Source: Prorocentrum cordatum (lineage: Eukaryota > Sar > Dinophyceae > Prorocentrales > Prorocentraceae). Taken from it: a stretch of DNA of 64,000 bases. Under the pieces are notes generated by a model. That model did not search any database. It saw only the letters and a list, made by a program, of their open reading frames with translations, and was not told the DNA's origin. The translations under genes were made by a program, and so were the position numbers. The stretch covers positions 493,766-557,765 of the forward strand of contig CAUYUJ010022515.1 in assembly GCA_963575745.1 (NCBI GenBank), written 5' to 3'. Positions 10,755 to 20,990 of the stretch are shown piece by piece. Numbering within the stretch: the stretch's first letter is position 1; every line of letters begins with the position of its first letter.

Positions 10755-11945
10755 AGCGCCACATCAAGATGATGAAGCAGCGCGGACACCGGGCCTTCGT
10801 GAACGTCAACGTGGAGGCGATGGAGAGAAAGGCTGAGCAGTTGCCGAAGGACGGCGTGCCGCCTGAGATTGTCCGGCCGCTGCCGCATGACACAACGTTG
10901 GACAAGCTCATGGTGCAGAAGAATGCGACGCCCTGTGATGGGGCGCGAGAATCTGTGGGAGCGGCCGCGCGCGACATGGACTTGCGTACGCCGAATGCCG
11001 TCATGATGGAGAAGTCGTCGGTGGACGAAGTGGACGCGAACAAGTTGAGGCAGGGTGCGTTTGAGCATGTGCCTGGCAGGTCGCCTGCAGAGCACGAAAA
11101 TCGAGGTCCAGGCGCACGCGCGGCCGTGCAGGCAGGTGCATTGGCCATGGAAACGAAAAGCTTCGTACTGCGTCTGGCAAGTACGTGGACGGGCAGGTGT
11201 GACAGGCCCGAGTGCCCGTGCGGTGGAAATAGAGACGAGCGCGCTCTTGCGAGGACGAGCAGAATGGGGGACAAGGCCGCTAACGTGGATACGGAGACAC
11301 TGCAATTTCGGCTGTGGGAGATGCTGGAAACGGACGCGTCTCGCATTAGGTACGTGGTGTATCCAGGGCGTGCGATGATGAATCAGTTTGTTCCGTGGTT
11401 TTTCGGTGTGGCATTCCCGTTCTGTCTCAAGTGCGGTGTGGGGGTGCCGGACATGCCCGAGTGGCAGGAAAATGCACGACATCGACGTGGCCCAGCGGCG
11501 CCCCGCGTGGAACTGGCTCTGTGGGCGCGCATCATGACGCGTCGGGTGGAGTCTCAATTCTGGCGTGAGTGGCCGTTTGGTTTTACGGTGTCGTCGGTCT
11601 TGTTTCAAAGTTCCGTGAATATGGCCCTGTCCGTCCGCTTGGCGGACTATAGGAAGGACGGAGAGACGGAATGCCAGTATTCGCAAGGTGAACTCGAGAA
11701 GGCAGCCGTGAGCATCGTGGATGCTTTGCATGGTACGTACAAGGATCCGTCAACCGGGAAGCCCACCAAAGTGCGCGGAGATTTCTCGAAGCTGAAATAT
11801 GTGCAGTCGCTCGACCCGATAGCGAAACGATTGGCTGCAGGAGCCAGCGCGGTTGCTCGCAGGATTGAAGGGACAAACGAGGTGCGGACGCTCATGAGGT
11901 ACGACACCCATGCTGCTCGAATCGCCCAGACGAGAGGCACAACCT
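10716..11945 (+). pseudogene. Rep N-terminal region (Helitron_like_N-type)
   Basis: About 400 codons, including MKQRGHRAFVNVNVEAMERK, a PECPCGG Cys motif, AMMNQFVPWFFGVAFPFCLK, an aromatic-rich stretch (VESQFWREWPFGFTVSSVL) and GTNEVRTLMRYDTHAARI. The last resembles the start of Helitron Rep (motif 1 region). In this frame a stop ends the segment at 11950. The bases from about 11919 read in another frame as DERHNLVMVRLSRSRKNDPV, the expected continuation, so a frameshift with a small deletion has removed the short FVT-type motif 1 that normally sits between the two. Confidence 0.75.
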
Positions 11946-13741
11946 GGTAATGGTGCGGCTGTCGCGGTCGCGAAAGAACGACCCCGTGAATCGTCGTGCG
12001 GCGCGGGCGCTTCACGGCCCAACGCATGGTGGGTTGTGGGAGCCGTCGCTGGCGCACAATGATGAAGTATCTGGAGACGCCGTGACAAGAGATCGGCGCG
12101 AGCAGGCGGGCGAGGGCGGATCGGGCACAGAGGGGGCAAAGGGCGACGACGACGTGGACATGGCAGTACCTCTGGCGATGTTGGCAAATGCCGTTCCCGC
12201 GTCGGACGAGAGAAGAGCCGTGCTAGCTCGGGACCCGCTGGCGGGCGTTGACGGGTTTCGGGTCATCGTGGGCCTTGTATTTGAGTACATGCTGGGCATG
12301 CGGTATTGTCCGAAATCCCCAGATTGCGAGTGCGCGGACTTGCTTGGCAGCAGCGCGACGGCGGCGGGCGGGTGCTCGGGCCGTGTGGACGGGGTGTACG
12401 GCAGCATTGAAGCTCAGAAGTCGGCGGGAAGTCTGCATTTGCACGTGCAAGTCTTCGTTCAGTGTTTGCACCAGCATAGTCCGTTGCACGAACTGCTACA
12501 GCTGCCGACAGATGTGCTTAAGGGGCTGGTAGAAGAGTACAAGAGGTACAAGAGAAACGCGAGTCGTCAGGAGTACGCTGACGTAGAAGGCTGGAGGGAC
12601 AGGAAAACGGAAGTGGAGAAGGCGTGGCCCTCGTACCGCGAGACCGCGGATCTGGTCGCAGCGCCGGAGTACTTACACAGCGGCCAGACTAATGGGTTGG
12701 GAGAGACGGAAGGAGGCGGTAGAAAATCAACGAGCGGCGATGGGGCAACAGAAAATTGGAACAAGGGAAGCGAAGAAGGGCGAACCTGGCTGCAAGAGTA
12801 CCTCGGCGTCCGGGTGCAAAAGTGGCAGGAGTTTCGACAGAAGCACGTGCGCCAGTGGAGTAAGCGTTTGCAGCGCGTGGTACCGTTGGCACATTGTCAG
12901 AGGAAAGATGGCATGACGCAGTGCAGAAGCTTTTTCCCGCGCGCGACGTGACTCATCGATCGCGCAGTGGTGTTATGCCAAGGCTTTTTGCAAAACCAGG
13001 ACATGCCGCGAGCAGGGAGGAGGAACATGACAGGGTGCTTGCACGGGCCCATGAACGGAGAGAGCCTGAACGGAACGCTGCCTGCGATGCTGAGCGGTGC
13101 GGTAGGGTTGAATTTTAACAGCGATTTGCAGATCGCGCACAGGTTCCCAGTGACAGAAGCTACGCACGATAGTTGGGTGTGCGAAGAGCGGTGCTGGGAA
13201 GCAGATCGACCCAAAGACATGGTTCTGGCAGCGCAACGAGCGCAGAATGCAGCAGCGGGGTACGCGGCGGACTATCAGTGCAAGCGTTGTGCCCCGTCCT
13301 TCAACGAGGTGCGGGAGATCAAAAAAGGTCATCACGCGCTGGCGGAGCAGACGAAAGACAGGACCGCGGCGTACCGAGCGAATAGGCACATGAAGAGGCT
13401 TCTCAGTGACATGCACGGGAGAGGCGTGGTGCGGTCAGCGCAGGAAAGTGCGAATCTGCGAGCGTACCGAGACCCAAGAGACGTGACTGGTGCCGAGAGT
13501 ATCAAGACTGCGAAGACAGCCATGATCCCGGGAGCAGAGGCAGTGCGCATGGCGGACCGGCTCTGTGCAGATGGGGACGGTGTCACCGTAGAAGCGTCGG
13601 GGATTCTGGAAGCGGACAAACGAGAAGGGATGAAAAAGCGTCGAATTGTGTCTAAGAGTCCAGTGTACTTGTATGGCATGCGGCCAGTGGACGCTCCTGG
13701 TGCGCCCGACTTGGCACATTTATCATTGTATGAGTTTTTGT
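11920..13741 (+). pseudogene. Rep catalytic domain: HUH and Y2 motifs, TGA at 12949
   Basis: GVYGSIEAQKSAGSLHLHVQ carries the His-hydrophobic-His (HUH) metal site at codons 12436-12444. GYAADYQCK has the spacing Y-x3-Y-x2-K expected for the two catalytic tyrosines, at 13261-13263 and 13273-13275, with Lys at 13282-13284. These are the nicking and strand-transfer residues of rolling-circle transposases and all are retained. A TGA at 12949-12951 interrupts FFPRAT-x-LIDRAVVLCQG in frame, where I expect Trp (TGG to TGA). The same frame continues to 13741-13743, where a second TGA sits in LYEFL-x-YWRIELA. Confidence 0.85.
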
Positions 13742-13743
13742 GA

Positions 13744-15530
13744 TATTGGCGCATCGAGTTGGCAGCATTTCCCCGCAGCGGAGCAGAGCTGGCAGCTGCG
13801 GCCAGCAATGAGTACCAGGCGGAGCTGACGCTGTCCGGTATTCAGAAGGTCCGCGAAGCAGACCAGCAGAGAGCGGACACTGACGAGGGCGGTGCGCAGG
13901 CCGGCCCCCAGTTGAAAGCCGGCGTGGATTATAAGATCAAGGAAGGATGGGGGGGTTGCTCGTGGGCCCCGTTTCCAGAAATTCCAGAGCTGGAAATTTT
14001 GAGGCGCACGTGGGTGCTGGTGCGAAACGAGCGCCCGAGAAACCGCAGTTTTCATGGAGCGCCGCAGCCGAAACACGGAGCGGGGCAGGAGGATAGGAAC
14101 GGGTTTTTGTTGATGGTATATTTCCGGGCCTCCACACTTCGTGACGATGTCGACTGTGGAGCGCCGCACTTGCGGGAGTTCCGCGGAGCGCAGGGGTCGT
14201 GGGCGGAAGCGTCTTTGGAGTGGTCAGAGAAAGGCATGCCATGTGGAGAAACAAAGAGGCACGTGCATAATTACATGAGCGTGGTGGATTTGAGACCAGT
14301 CACGGACGAAGGTCTAGTCAAGCACGAGGACGAGCTGTACAGCGATGAAGAACTGGACCCGAGAATTGTCGACGCGGCGACCAGGCGCAAGACGCGCGTG
14401 GGAGGCGCGCCCATGGAGAAAGAGGACAGGCGGACAAATGTAGACGCGGAGTGCGAAAAGGAGAAGAGCCAGGAGGCCATGGCCACGGGCGACGCCGTGT
14501 GGAGCGAGAGAACGAGTCGACAGAATGGAAAGCGCAAGAAGCGCGGAGAGGACGGTGTCTTGAGGTGGGATGACGCGGAAGTGCAGAAAGCGCAAGCGGT
14601 GGCCGCGGCGTCGAGGGCCGCAGAAGGCAGCGGCGCGGGTGGAGAAGAAGGTGCTCCGGAAGTGGTCACGGCCAAGAAAGCGACAGCGTCCAGTGTGCGG
14701 AGGTGGAGATCCGGTCTTGCGGATAGCGGGTTGAACGCGAGACAACGGAGCGTCGTTGAGAAGGTGGGAGATCGAGCATTGGCGCATGCATTCGCGAGTT
14801 CCGCGAGCGGAAGGAAAATAGGCCAGAGCCGTTATGATATGCAGCCCCTCGTGTGGACGTTGCATGGTGGCCCGGGGACGGGGAAGAGTTTCGTCATAGA
14901 TAAGATCCGAAAGGAGCTGTTCGAAAAAGAGTTGGGGTGGACGCACGGCATAGATTTTCAGGTGGCAGCGTTGCAGGCTACAAACGCGTCGGCTCTTGAC
15001 GGGAGTACGATTCACAGTGCATTTGGGCTCGGTGCGAGGAAAACGAAAGAGAAGGACGCGGCGGGCGATGCCAACGCAGAGGCGAAGAAGAAAACGCAGA
15101 AAGAGCAAGCCGCGCAGCGTATGTCACAGTGGAAGTGGCTGATAGTGGACGAGGTGAGTATGGCCAGCGCGAACTTCACTGCAGAGCTAGACTCCCACTT
15201 GCGGTCGTGCGTGTCAGCTGCAAGCGACACGAAGGTGGGTGAAGACGGCGTAACCAGGCCCTTCGGGGGCTTGAATGTGTTGTTCTGCGGGGATTTCTAT
15301 CAATGGGAGCCGCCTTCAGGGACAGCCATTAATGCGCTTCCGATGTCGTATTTGAAAAACGCGAGGAAATACGCGCCAGGTGCCACGGATGACCACGGGC
15401 AGAATATCTTTCGGGGAGCGGGTGGCGAAGGCGCAGTGCAGGGAATGACAGAATTGACAGAGTGCAAACGCGTGGAGGGTCAAGACGATTGGTTTCTCGC
15501 AGTGCAGGACGAGTTCCGCCGAAGGGGTTG
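13744..15530 (+). pseudogene. Pif1-type helicase, motifs I-III
   Basis: Continues the Rep frame. After about 370 residues of conserved linker comes motif I (HGGPGTGKS, 14863-14889), motif Ia with ATNASALDGSTIHSAFGLG (about 14980-15033), motif II (LIVDEVSM, 15139-15162) and motif III (GDFYQWEPP, about 15289-15315). This is a superfamily-1B helicase of the Pif1/Helitron type, which unwinds DNA 5' to 3' during rolling-circle transposition. Walker A Lys and Walker B Asp-Glu are intact. The sense frame shifts near 15522 at GGGGTT. The old frame runs on only to a stop at 15591, while GLSERTRNFLHG and the rest of the helicase follow in the new one. Confidence 0.88.
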
Positions 15531-16115
15531 TCGGAACGCACGCGCAATTTTTTGCATGGCAGACCGACGGACGCGCCGGGGTCGTGGGTGAACGGCGCAC
15601 CGTTGTGCGGGAACACGCGTTGTCTCAAAGACATAGAGGCAATTGCGAAGCAAAACGAGCTCGAATGTGACGCTTGCACAGCTGAGCGGGAGAAGAGACA
15701 GCTCGTTGCGACGTCGCCCGAAGATGCGCGGCTTCGGGAGGAGAAATTCCTTGAAGCGATCGCCATTTATGCGAATCAGGACGTTCGTTGCCACGTCGGG
15801 AGGCAGAGAGCTGTGCAGTTGGCGAAGGAGCGAGGAGAACAGCTGCCGCGGGTCGCAGCCAGGGACCGCCCTTGCCACGGGGGGGAACAGAGGAGGCCGC
15901 ACACGGTGGAGGATGAGATACGTTGGCTGGGGTACCACGAGAAGGAGTGCGCAAGCTTGCCCGGGTGGATGCCGTTGGCCAAGGGGATGCCGGTGGCTTT
16001 AGGAGATCACTTGGATCGGTCGAAAAGCAGCTTCTGCGGGGTCGCACAGCGACGATCCATGGATGGGCGTTGCACGAGGATGAGGTCGTTGGAGATCAGG
16101 ACGAGGAAGTATTGA
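15525..16115 (+). pseudogene. Helicase middle segment
   Basis: Reads GLSERTRNFLHGRPTDAPGS, then two Cys pairs (CGNTRC, CDAC) typical of the zinc-bearing insert of these helicases. It continues with EAIAIYANQDVRCHVGRQRA and WMPLAKGMPVALGDHLD, the conserved Pif1-type linker before motif V. Near 16020 the sense frame changes again: KQLLRGRTATIHGWALHEDE and VLMHLPRVIVLDF are read at about 16030-16150 in a third frame before returning at about 16150. Confidence 0.75.
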
Positions 16116-16149
16116 TGCATCTGCCGAGAGTGATTGTGTTGGACTTCCT

Positions 16150-17000
16150 TCCATGCGAAGGAGTGGCACCTGCCAGCGTGGGAGCCAGGGCTGTATCCAA
16201 TCATCCCATCGAAAGGGTGGCAATGGTTCTTGGACGGATATCGGGAGCATCCAGCATTGAGTGTGAAGCGCACGCAGTTCATGATCACCCCGGCTTTGGC
16301 AGTGGCGGCGCACTCTGCGCAGGGCCGGACCATGGCCGCAGTGATAGCAGACCTTGAAAGAGGGCGCGGCGTGAGTTGGATGTCAAGTTACGTTGCCATC
16401 GCGCGCGTGCGCAAGCGAGAGGACCTTTTGATTTTCCGGCCTTTTAATAGGAGGCCGCGCAACGCAGGCGAGATGGAGGGCGCGAAAAAATTGTTGCAGG
16501 TGCTACGAGGGGAGAGCCTCGACTGGGATGAGTGGGAGGCGGAACTGATGCCGCGAGACCAGTGCGACCGCTGCCTGCGGAGATTGTTGGCAGAGGCGTT
16601 CACGAAGTACGAGTTCCAGAGAAAGGAAAGGCCGGCGCTCTGCAAAGAGTGCACGGAGGAAATGACAAACGCGGACGAGAAATGGTGCAAAACGTGCAGA
16701 GGGTGGGCAACGAGAGCAGAGAGTGACGACGCGGTGCGCCATGTTCGCGGCCGGAACGCGGACGCGGCGGCCGACGACGGGGAGACAAAAAGGATTCGGA
16801 CAATGTACTGCGCGAAGTGCAGCCAAGTCAAAGCCAGGCAGAACTCGCGGAAAGGCAACGCGAAGTGGAACGAGAGCGTCGGCGCTGTGCGATGTGCGAA
16901 CGACAAGTGCCTGTCGCTGTATGACGAAAAGGCGGAGATGTCGGAAGCTCAGAAAAAAGCACAACGCTGCGGGGGACAGGCTCTGTCGGAAATGCGCTGA
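16150..17000 (+). pseudogene. Helicase motifs V-VI and first zinc repeats
   Basis: Motif V region MITPALAVAAHSAQGRTM (about 16278-16331) and motif VI YVAIARVRKREDLLIFRPF (about 16389-16445) complete the Pif1-type core. After LLQVLRGESLDWDEWEAEL comes the first Cys-rich unit (CDRCLRRLLAEAF then ALCKEC, about 16564-16653), a KWCKTCRGWA unit and YCAKCSQVKARQ. The Cys pairs around an Ala-Phe core resemble the Stc1-type zinc finger; this family assignment is inference. The frame ends at 17000; the sense continues in the frame below from about 16975. Confidence 0.8.
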
Positions 17001-17511
17001 AGAACGAGGGAAAGGGGTGCGACGGAGGAACGCGGAGGCAGCGAATCGCAAACGGAAAGTGCGCTGTTCGAACAATGTCTGTCGATCAATATTCCCGGAG
17101 GAGGCAGATATGTCCGAAGCCCAGAAGAAGCACAATGCTGCGGGGGAGAGGCTCTGTCGGAAATGCGCGGAGGAGCGGGAGAAGGCGGTTTTGCGCGCGA
17201 ATTGCGAGGCAGGGAATCGCAAACGGAAAGCCGAGGCGGAAGCGAAGCAGCTGGCGCGCGCGGCGTGCGGAGAAGCGTTCTCGGACACGAAACATTTGAG
17301 GCAGAACCAAGAAGAACATCATCGACGGGCGAATCAAACAAAGGTGGCGGGCGGAGGCTGCAAGGAACTCGGGTTCACAGCCCGCAGTTGCCAGGCGTAT
17401 CAGTGCAGCGGCGCGTGCAAGAGGAGACTGCCGAACTCGGCGTTCCCCAACCCGCGCAATGTCCCGCGCGATGCCAAAAAGGGCACACTGAAATGCAAGA
17501 CTTGTAAATGA
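16975..17511 (+). pseudogene. C-terminal tandem zinc repeats, Stc1-like
   Basis: Two near-identical units of about 50 residues (SEAQKKHNAAGDRLCRKCAE and SEAQKKHNAAGERLCRKCAE) are separated by a Cys pair (RCSNNVCRSIF). A C2H2-like CGEAFSDTKHLRQNQEEHH and a final CSGACKRRLPNSAFPNPRNV ... LKCKTCK complete the protein. The final unit fits an Stc1-type zinc finger (two Cys pairs with Ser-Ala-Phe between). The stop is at 17509-17511. The unit duplication probably arose by recent internal tandem duplication. Likely role, by analogy: DNA or protein contact of the transposase. Confidence 0.65.
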
Positions 17512-18010
17512 TGTCCAATGGGGCGCGCGCGCGCGCTGGGCAGGAAGAGGGGGGGGAAGAGAGGGATAGGGCGTGAGGCGGAGGATGGGGGGGAAAGAAT
17601 CGGGGTGGTATAGATTCTGGCGTTTTTGGGTTAGTGATTTTATGTTATTTTGAGGTCGGGTTTCTGTACTTGATTTCCTCTGAATGTGTTTGTCATTCTC
17701 GTCTTTTCGCGTTGTTTTCTCAACCTCATTTTCGGAGTTCTGTTGTGGTTGATGTATGTTTAATTCATCTTAATTGTCTATTCTCAATGTGGGGTTGTGA
17801 GTGTGTGACCCTTTTGGATTGCTCTTCTATAATTGTTGCCCCGGAGGGACTTACGCATGCTCTTTATCATTTTTGGATTTAGTGATTTACTTCCTGGGTT
17901 TAAACAGCTAGTTTATTGAGGGCCTTCATTTACGGGTCTTGCGTCTATTTTCGCTCTGTTACCGTGTACTTCTGCGAGTTTACCGCAGCATGATGAAGGT
18001 TGAGGGCCGA
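17512..18010 (+). other. AT-rich 3' region downstream of the Helitron ORF
   Basis: An abrupt change to T-rich, comparatively AT-rich sequence without recognisable coding. Two similar words (TTTGGGTTAGTGATTTTATG near 17626 and TTTTTGGATTTAGTGATTTA near 17871) suggest a small internal duplication. Probably 3' UTR and/or terminal sequence of the element. No AATAAA-type signal is relied on, since dinoflagellates generally lack one, and a Helitron 3' hairpin plus CTRR end was not identified. Confidence 0.5.
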
Positions 18011-18204
18011 GGGTAGTGTATGATACATAGAGTGGACGACGAGGAGATGGAGAAGGAGGAGGGGGAGAGGGAAGAGGGACACAGAGACACGGCGGCATGG
18101 GCACCCCCGGAGCGCACGCGCGCCGCGCCGCGCGCGGGCGACACACCGCGCGCGTGGGCGAGCGACGGCGGCGAGGGAGGACGGCGACGGCGGCGAGGGT
18201 GGGC

Positions 18205-18245
18205 GAATGTCCCGCGCAATGTCCCGCGCGACGCCAAAAAAGGCA
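18205..18245 (+). repeat. Remnant of the Helitron ORF 3' end
   Basis: About 36 bases match 17455-17490, the codons of the last zinc repeat (NVPRDAKKGTLK), with a few substitutions. The match stops before the final Cys pair. It is followed within 30 bases by a GGCCGTCTTGGG-type array, so the junction marks either an internal 3' duplication or a second, mostly lost element. Confidence 0.75.
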
Positions 18246-18269
18246 CCCTGAAGAGCGGCTTGTGCGGTG

Positions 18270-18895
18270 ATCGCGGGGGTCTTTTGGGGGGCTTCTCGCG
18301 GGACTCTTGGAGGCAGTTTCGAAGCCTCTTTGGATCCGTTTTGGGGCCGTTTGGGGCCCTCTTGGAGGCCTTTTGGAGCTTCTTCGGCGCGTCTTGGGGG
18401 CCTCTTGGGGCCTCTTGGATCCTTCTGTGGCCGTCTTGGGGCGGAAGGCTCGGATTGTCGTTTCTAGCTCCCCCTCTTGGGCCCCTCTTGGGGCCGTCTT
18501 GGGGCCCTCTTGGGCCGTCTTGGGGGCCTCTTGGGCAGTCTTGGCGCCTTCTTGGGCCGACTTGGGCGCCTCTTGGGGGCCTCTTGGGCCGTCTTGGGGC
18601 GGTCTCGGGGTGCTCTTGGACCGTCTTCAACGCCGTAAAGGCCGACAAGTCGTATATGATGAAAATGTACGTCTTCCCCCAAGGAATTGATGATTTTCGG
18701 CTCTTCGGCCCTTCGGAGGACTGTTCTTGGAAGCCTCTTGGGCCGTCTTGGAGGCCTCTTGGCTCGTCTTGGGGCCATCTTGGGCGTCTTGGAGCGCTCG
18801 TTTGGCGTCTCGGGGCCCTCGTGGGCCGTCTTGGAGCCGTCGCGAGGCCTTCTTGCCCCGTCTTGGGCCTTTTTGGGGCCCAAAAGAGCCCGTGA
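18270..18895. repeat. GGCCGTCTTGGG-type minisatellite array
   Basis: The same degenerate 11-12-bp unit as at 1780-3950, broken near 18600-18720 by an AT-richer insert as in the modules of the first block. Gly/Leu/Trp-rich open frames on the plus strand and Pro/Arg/Lys-rich ones on the minus strand are repeat translations. G homopolymers of 8 to 10 follow at 18911-18985. Confidence 0.9.
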
Positions 18896-19039
18896 GTCGC
18901 TCGCGCCGGGCGGGGGGGGGGGGGCCGGGGGGGGGGGGTCAAATCTCCGGTTTGGGGTCCCGGGGGGGGGGGTATGGGGGGGGGGACTATCTCACACGCC
19001 TAGAGACCCACAGGGTTCGTCGGATATCAAGGCTTTCCG

Positions 19040-19165
19040 GCTTTTTATATTAAAAAAATATCCAGGCAAAGCAGCTAACAGCGATGTGTAGGAGCATATT
19101 TGGAAGCATTCCCTTTAAGATTCAGATGAGAATCCAGTTGTAGAATTCTGCTGTTCTCGCAGTCG
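19040..19165. repeat. ~115-bp repeat shared with 21885-22005
   Basis: AACAGCGATGTGTAG, a variable middle, then GTTGTAGAATTCTG and GTTCTCGCAGTCG occur in the same order in both places. In both cases the segment leads directly into a tract of CAG-type repeats. Probably the end of a dispersed element. Confidence 0.75.
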
Positions 19166-19199
19166 TAGTCGCATTCGCGATGACAGTCGCAGTGGCAAC

Positions 19200-20375
19200 G
19201 GCAGTCGCAGTCACAGCCTCAGCCTCAGCCTGCCTCAGCCTCAGCCTCAGCCTCTGCCTTCAGCCTTTGTTTTGTTTTTCTGTTTATTTTATTTTTTTTT
19301 TTTTTTTTGTTTATTTTTTTTTTTATTTTTTTTCTTTTGTTTTTATTTATCTGGTTGCTTTTTTTCTATTTTTTTTTTTGTTTCTTTTTTCTTTATTTTT
19401 TTTTTTTTTTGTTTTTTTTGTTTTTATTTTTTTTTTTTTATTAGTTTTTTGTTTTTTTTTTTTTTTTTTTATTTATCTTTTTTTTTTTTTTTTTTTGCTC
19501 AGTTCAGCCTCAGCTCAGCCTCAGCGGCTTCGCCTCAGCATCAGTCTGCCTTCAGCCTCGGCCGAGCCTCAGCCTGCATCAGCCTCAGCCTCAGCCTCAG
19601 CCAGCCTCAGCATCAGCCAGCCTCAGCATCAGCCTGCCTCAGCCTCAGCCTCAGCCTGCCTCTGCCTCAGCCTCAGCCTGCTTCAGCCTCAGCCTCAATC
19701 TGCTTCAGCCTCGGCCTCAGCCACAGCCTGCCTCAGCCTCAGCCTGCATCAGCCTCAGCCTCAGCCTCAGCCTGCCTCAGCATCAGCCTGCCTCAGCCTC
19801 AGCCTCAGCCTGCCTCAGCCTCAGCCTCAGCCTGCTTCAGCCTCAGCCTCAGTCTGCCTTCAGCCTCGGCCTCAGCCTCAGCCTCCTCAGCCTCAGCCTG
19901 CATCAGCCTCAGCCTCAGCCTCAGCCTGCCTCAGCATCAGCCTGCCTCAGCCTCAGCCTCAGCCTGCCTCAGCCTCAGCCTCAGCCTGCTTCAGCCTCAG
20001 CCTCAGTCTGCCTTCAGCCTCGGCCTCAGCCTCAGCCTGCCTCAGCCTCAGCCTGCATCAGCCTCAGCCTCAGCCTCAGCCTGCCTCAGCCTCAGCCTGC
20101 CTCAGCCTCAGCCTAGCCTGCTTCAGCCTCAGCCTCAGTCTGCCTTCAGCCTCGGCCTCAGCCTCAGCCTGCCTCAGCCTCAGCCTGCATCAGCCTCAGC
20201 CTCAGCCTCAGCCTGCCTCAGCATCAGCCTGCCTCAGCCTCAGCCTCAGCCTCAGCCTCAGCCTCAGCCTGCTTCAGCCTCAGCCTCAGTCTGCCTTCAG
20301 CCTCGGCCTCAGCCTCAGCCTGCCTCAGCCTCAGCCTGCCTCAGCCTCAGCCTCAGCCTCAGCCTGCCTCAGCAT
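19200..20375. repeat. (CAGCCT)n tract with internal T-rich island
   Basis: CAGCCT/CAGCCTG hexamer-type repeats with higher-order blocks of about 130 bases containing CTTCAGCCTCGGCC. They are interrupted at about 19268-19497 by a 230-base island of T runs with scattered A, G and C. Open frames (Ser/Ala/Gln/Pro/Leu) through the tract are repeat translations. Confidence 0.95.
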
Positions 20376-20845
20376 TCAAAATGTGGCCCGGGAATGGAGT
20401 TCTGGGAACTCGAAGAACACGCAGTGGCCTGCAGTTGGCTCCGGGCATTCAAAATCATGCCCAGTAATGGACTTCTGGGAACTCGAAGACCACGAAGTGG
20501 CCTACAGTTGGCTCGGGCATTCGAAATCATGCCCAGGAATGGAGTTCTGGGAACTCGAAGAACACGCAGTGGCCTGCAGTTGGCTCTGGGCATTCAAAAT
20601 GTGGCCCGGGAATGGAGTTCTGGGAACTCGAAGAGCACGAAGTGGCCTACAGTTGGCTCCGGGCATTCATATTCATGTGGCCCGGGAATGGAGTTCTGGG
20701 AGGTCGAAGAGCACGAAGTGTGTGACTGTTTGCTTAAAACGAGCCCGGCCCTCGCCTGTCCGGCTCCCGCCCAGACCCCCCTGGGGAGTCCTCAGATGCT
20801 TTCTTTTGACCCCATTAGAAACCTATCAGTCTTCGCTGTTAGGTA
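20376..20845. repeat. 73-bp tandem repeat (5 units) plus 130-bp tail
   Basis: Units contain GGGCATTCAAAATGTGGCCC, GGAGTTCTGGGAA and CGAAGAGCACGAAGTGGCC. After the last unit a tail starts GTGTGACTGTTTGCTTAAAA and ends CAGTCTTCGCTGTTAGGTAA. The same unit and the same tail, in the same order, are at 24530-25057, so array and tail move or were copied together. Confidence 0.9.
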
Positions 20846-20867
20846 ACAAAAAAAACAAACAGGGTGT

Positions 20868-20990
20868 GAGCCCCGGGGAGGGCATTGGAAAAAAAACAGT
20901 GTGCCCTGGAGGGGGGATCAACTAGACTGATTTAAAGACATGAGATTTCAACCATAACAACAATAATCATTTTTCACTGTTCGCTCTTAT
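20868..20990. repeat. ~120-bp repeat shared with 21567-21690
   Basis: Both copies contain a TGGGAAAA-like word, TGTGCCC, then GGAGGGGGGATCAAC, and end in TTGTTCGCTC-like sequence. Identity is moderate. In both places an A-rich stretch rich in AACAACAA sits in the middle. Confidence 0.6.

Larger units (their letters stand above)
7285..18010 (+). mobile_element. Decayed Helitron-type element with N-terminal USP domain
   Basis: A single + strand coding region, broken into about eight frames, encodes in order: USP-type deubiquitinase, disordered linker, C2H2 finger, Cys-rich module, HUH Rep with two tyrosines, Pif1-type helicase and Cys-rich zinc repeats. Rep plus helicase defines a rolling-circle (Helitron) transposase. 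The 5' end is lost at the gap and no Helitron terminus (5' TC, 3' hairpin with CTRR) could be assigned, so the boundaries are approximate. The reading frame (position modulo 3) runs 2, 0, 1, 2, 0, 2, 1, 0, 2, 0, 1 with nonsense codons at 10126, 12949 and 13741. Few stops for so many shifts fits either a young pseudogene or sequencing indels. Confidence 0.85.

Noticed and set aside
12520-12600. EYKRYKRN as the two-tyrosine Rep motif
   Set aside because: The spacing is wrong for Y-x3-Y-x2-K and it lies too close to the HUH site; the better match is at 13261-13284.
12949-13743. TGA read as Trp or another residue (alternative code)
   Set aside because: Both breaks in the Rep/helicase frame are TGA, and the first sits where Trp is expected. 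However, the related upstream segment has a TAG break (10126) and many frameshifts, and other frames end at TGA normally. Ordinary decay or sequence error is simpler.
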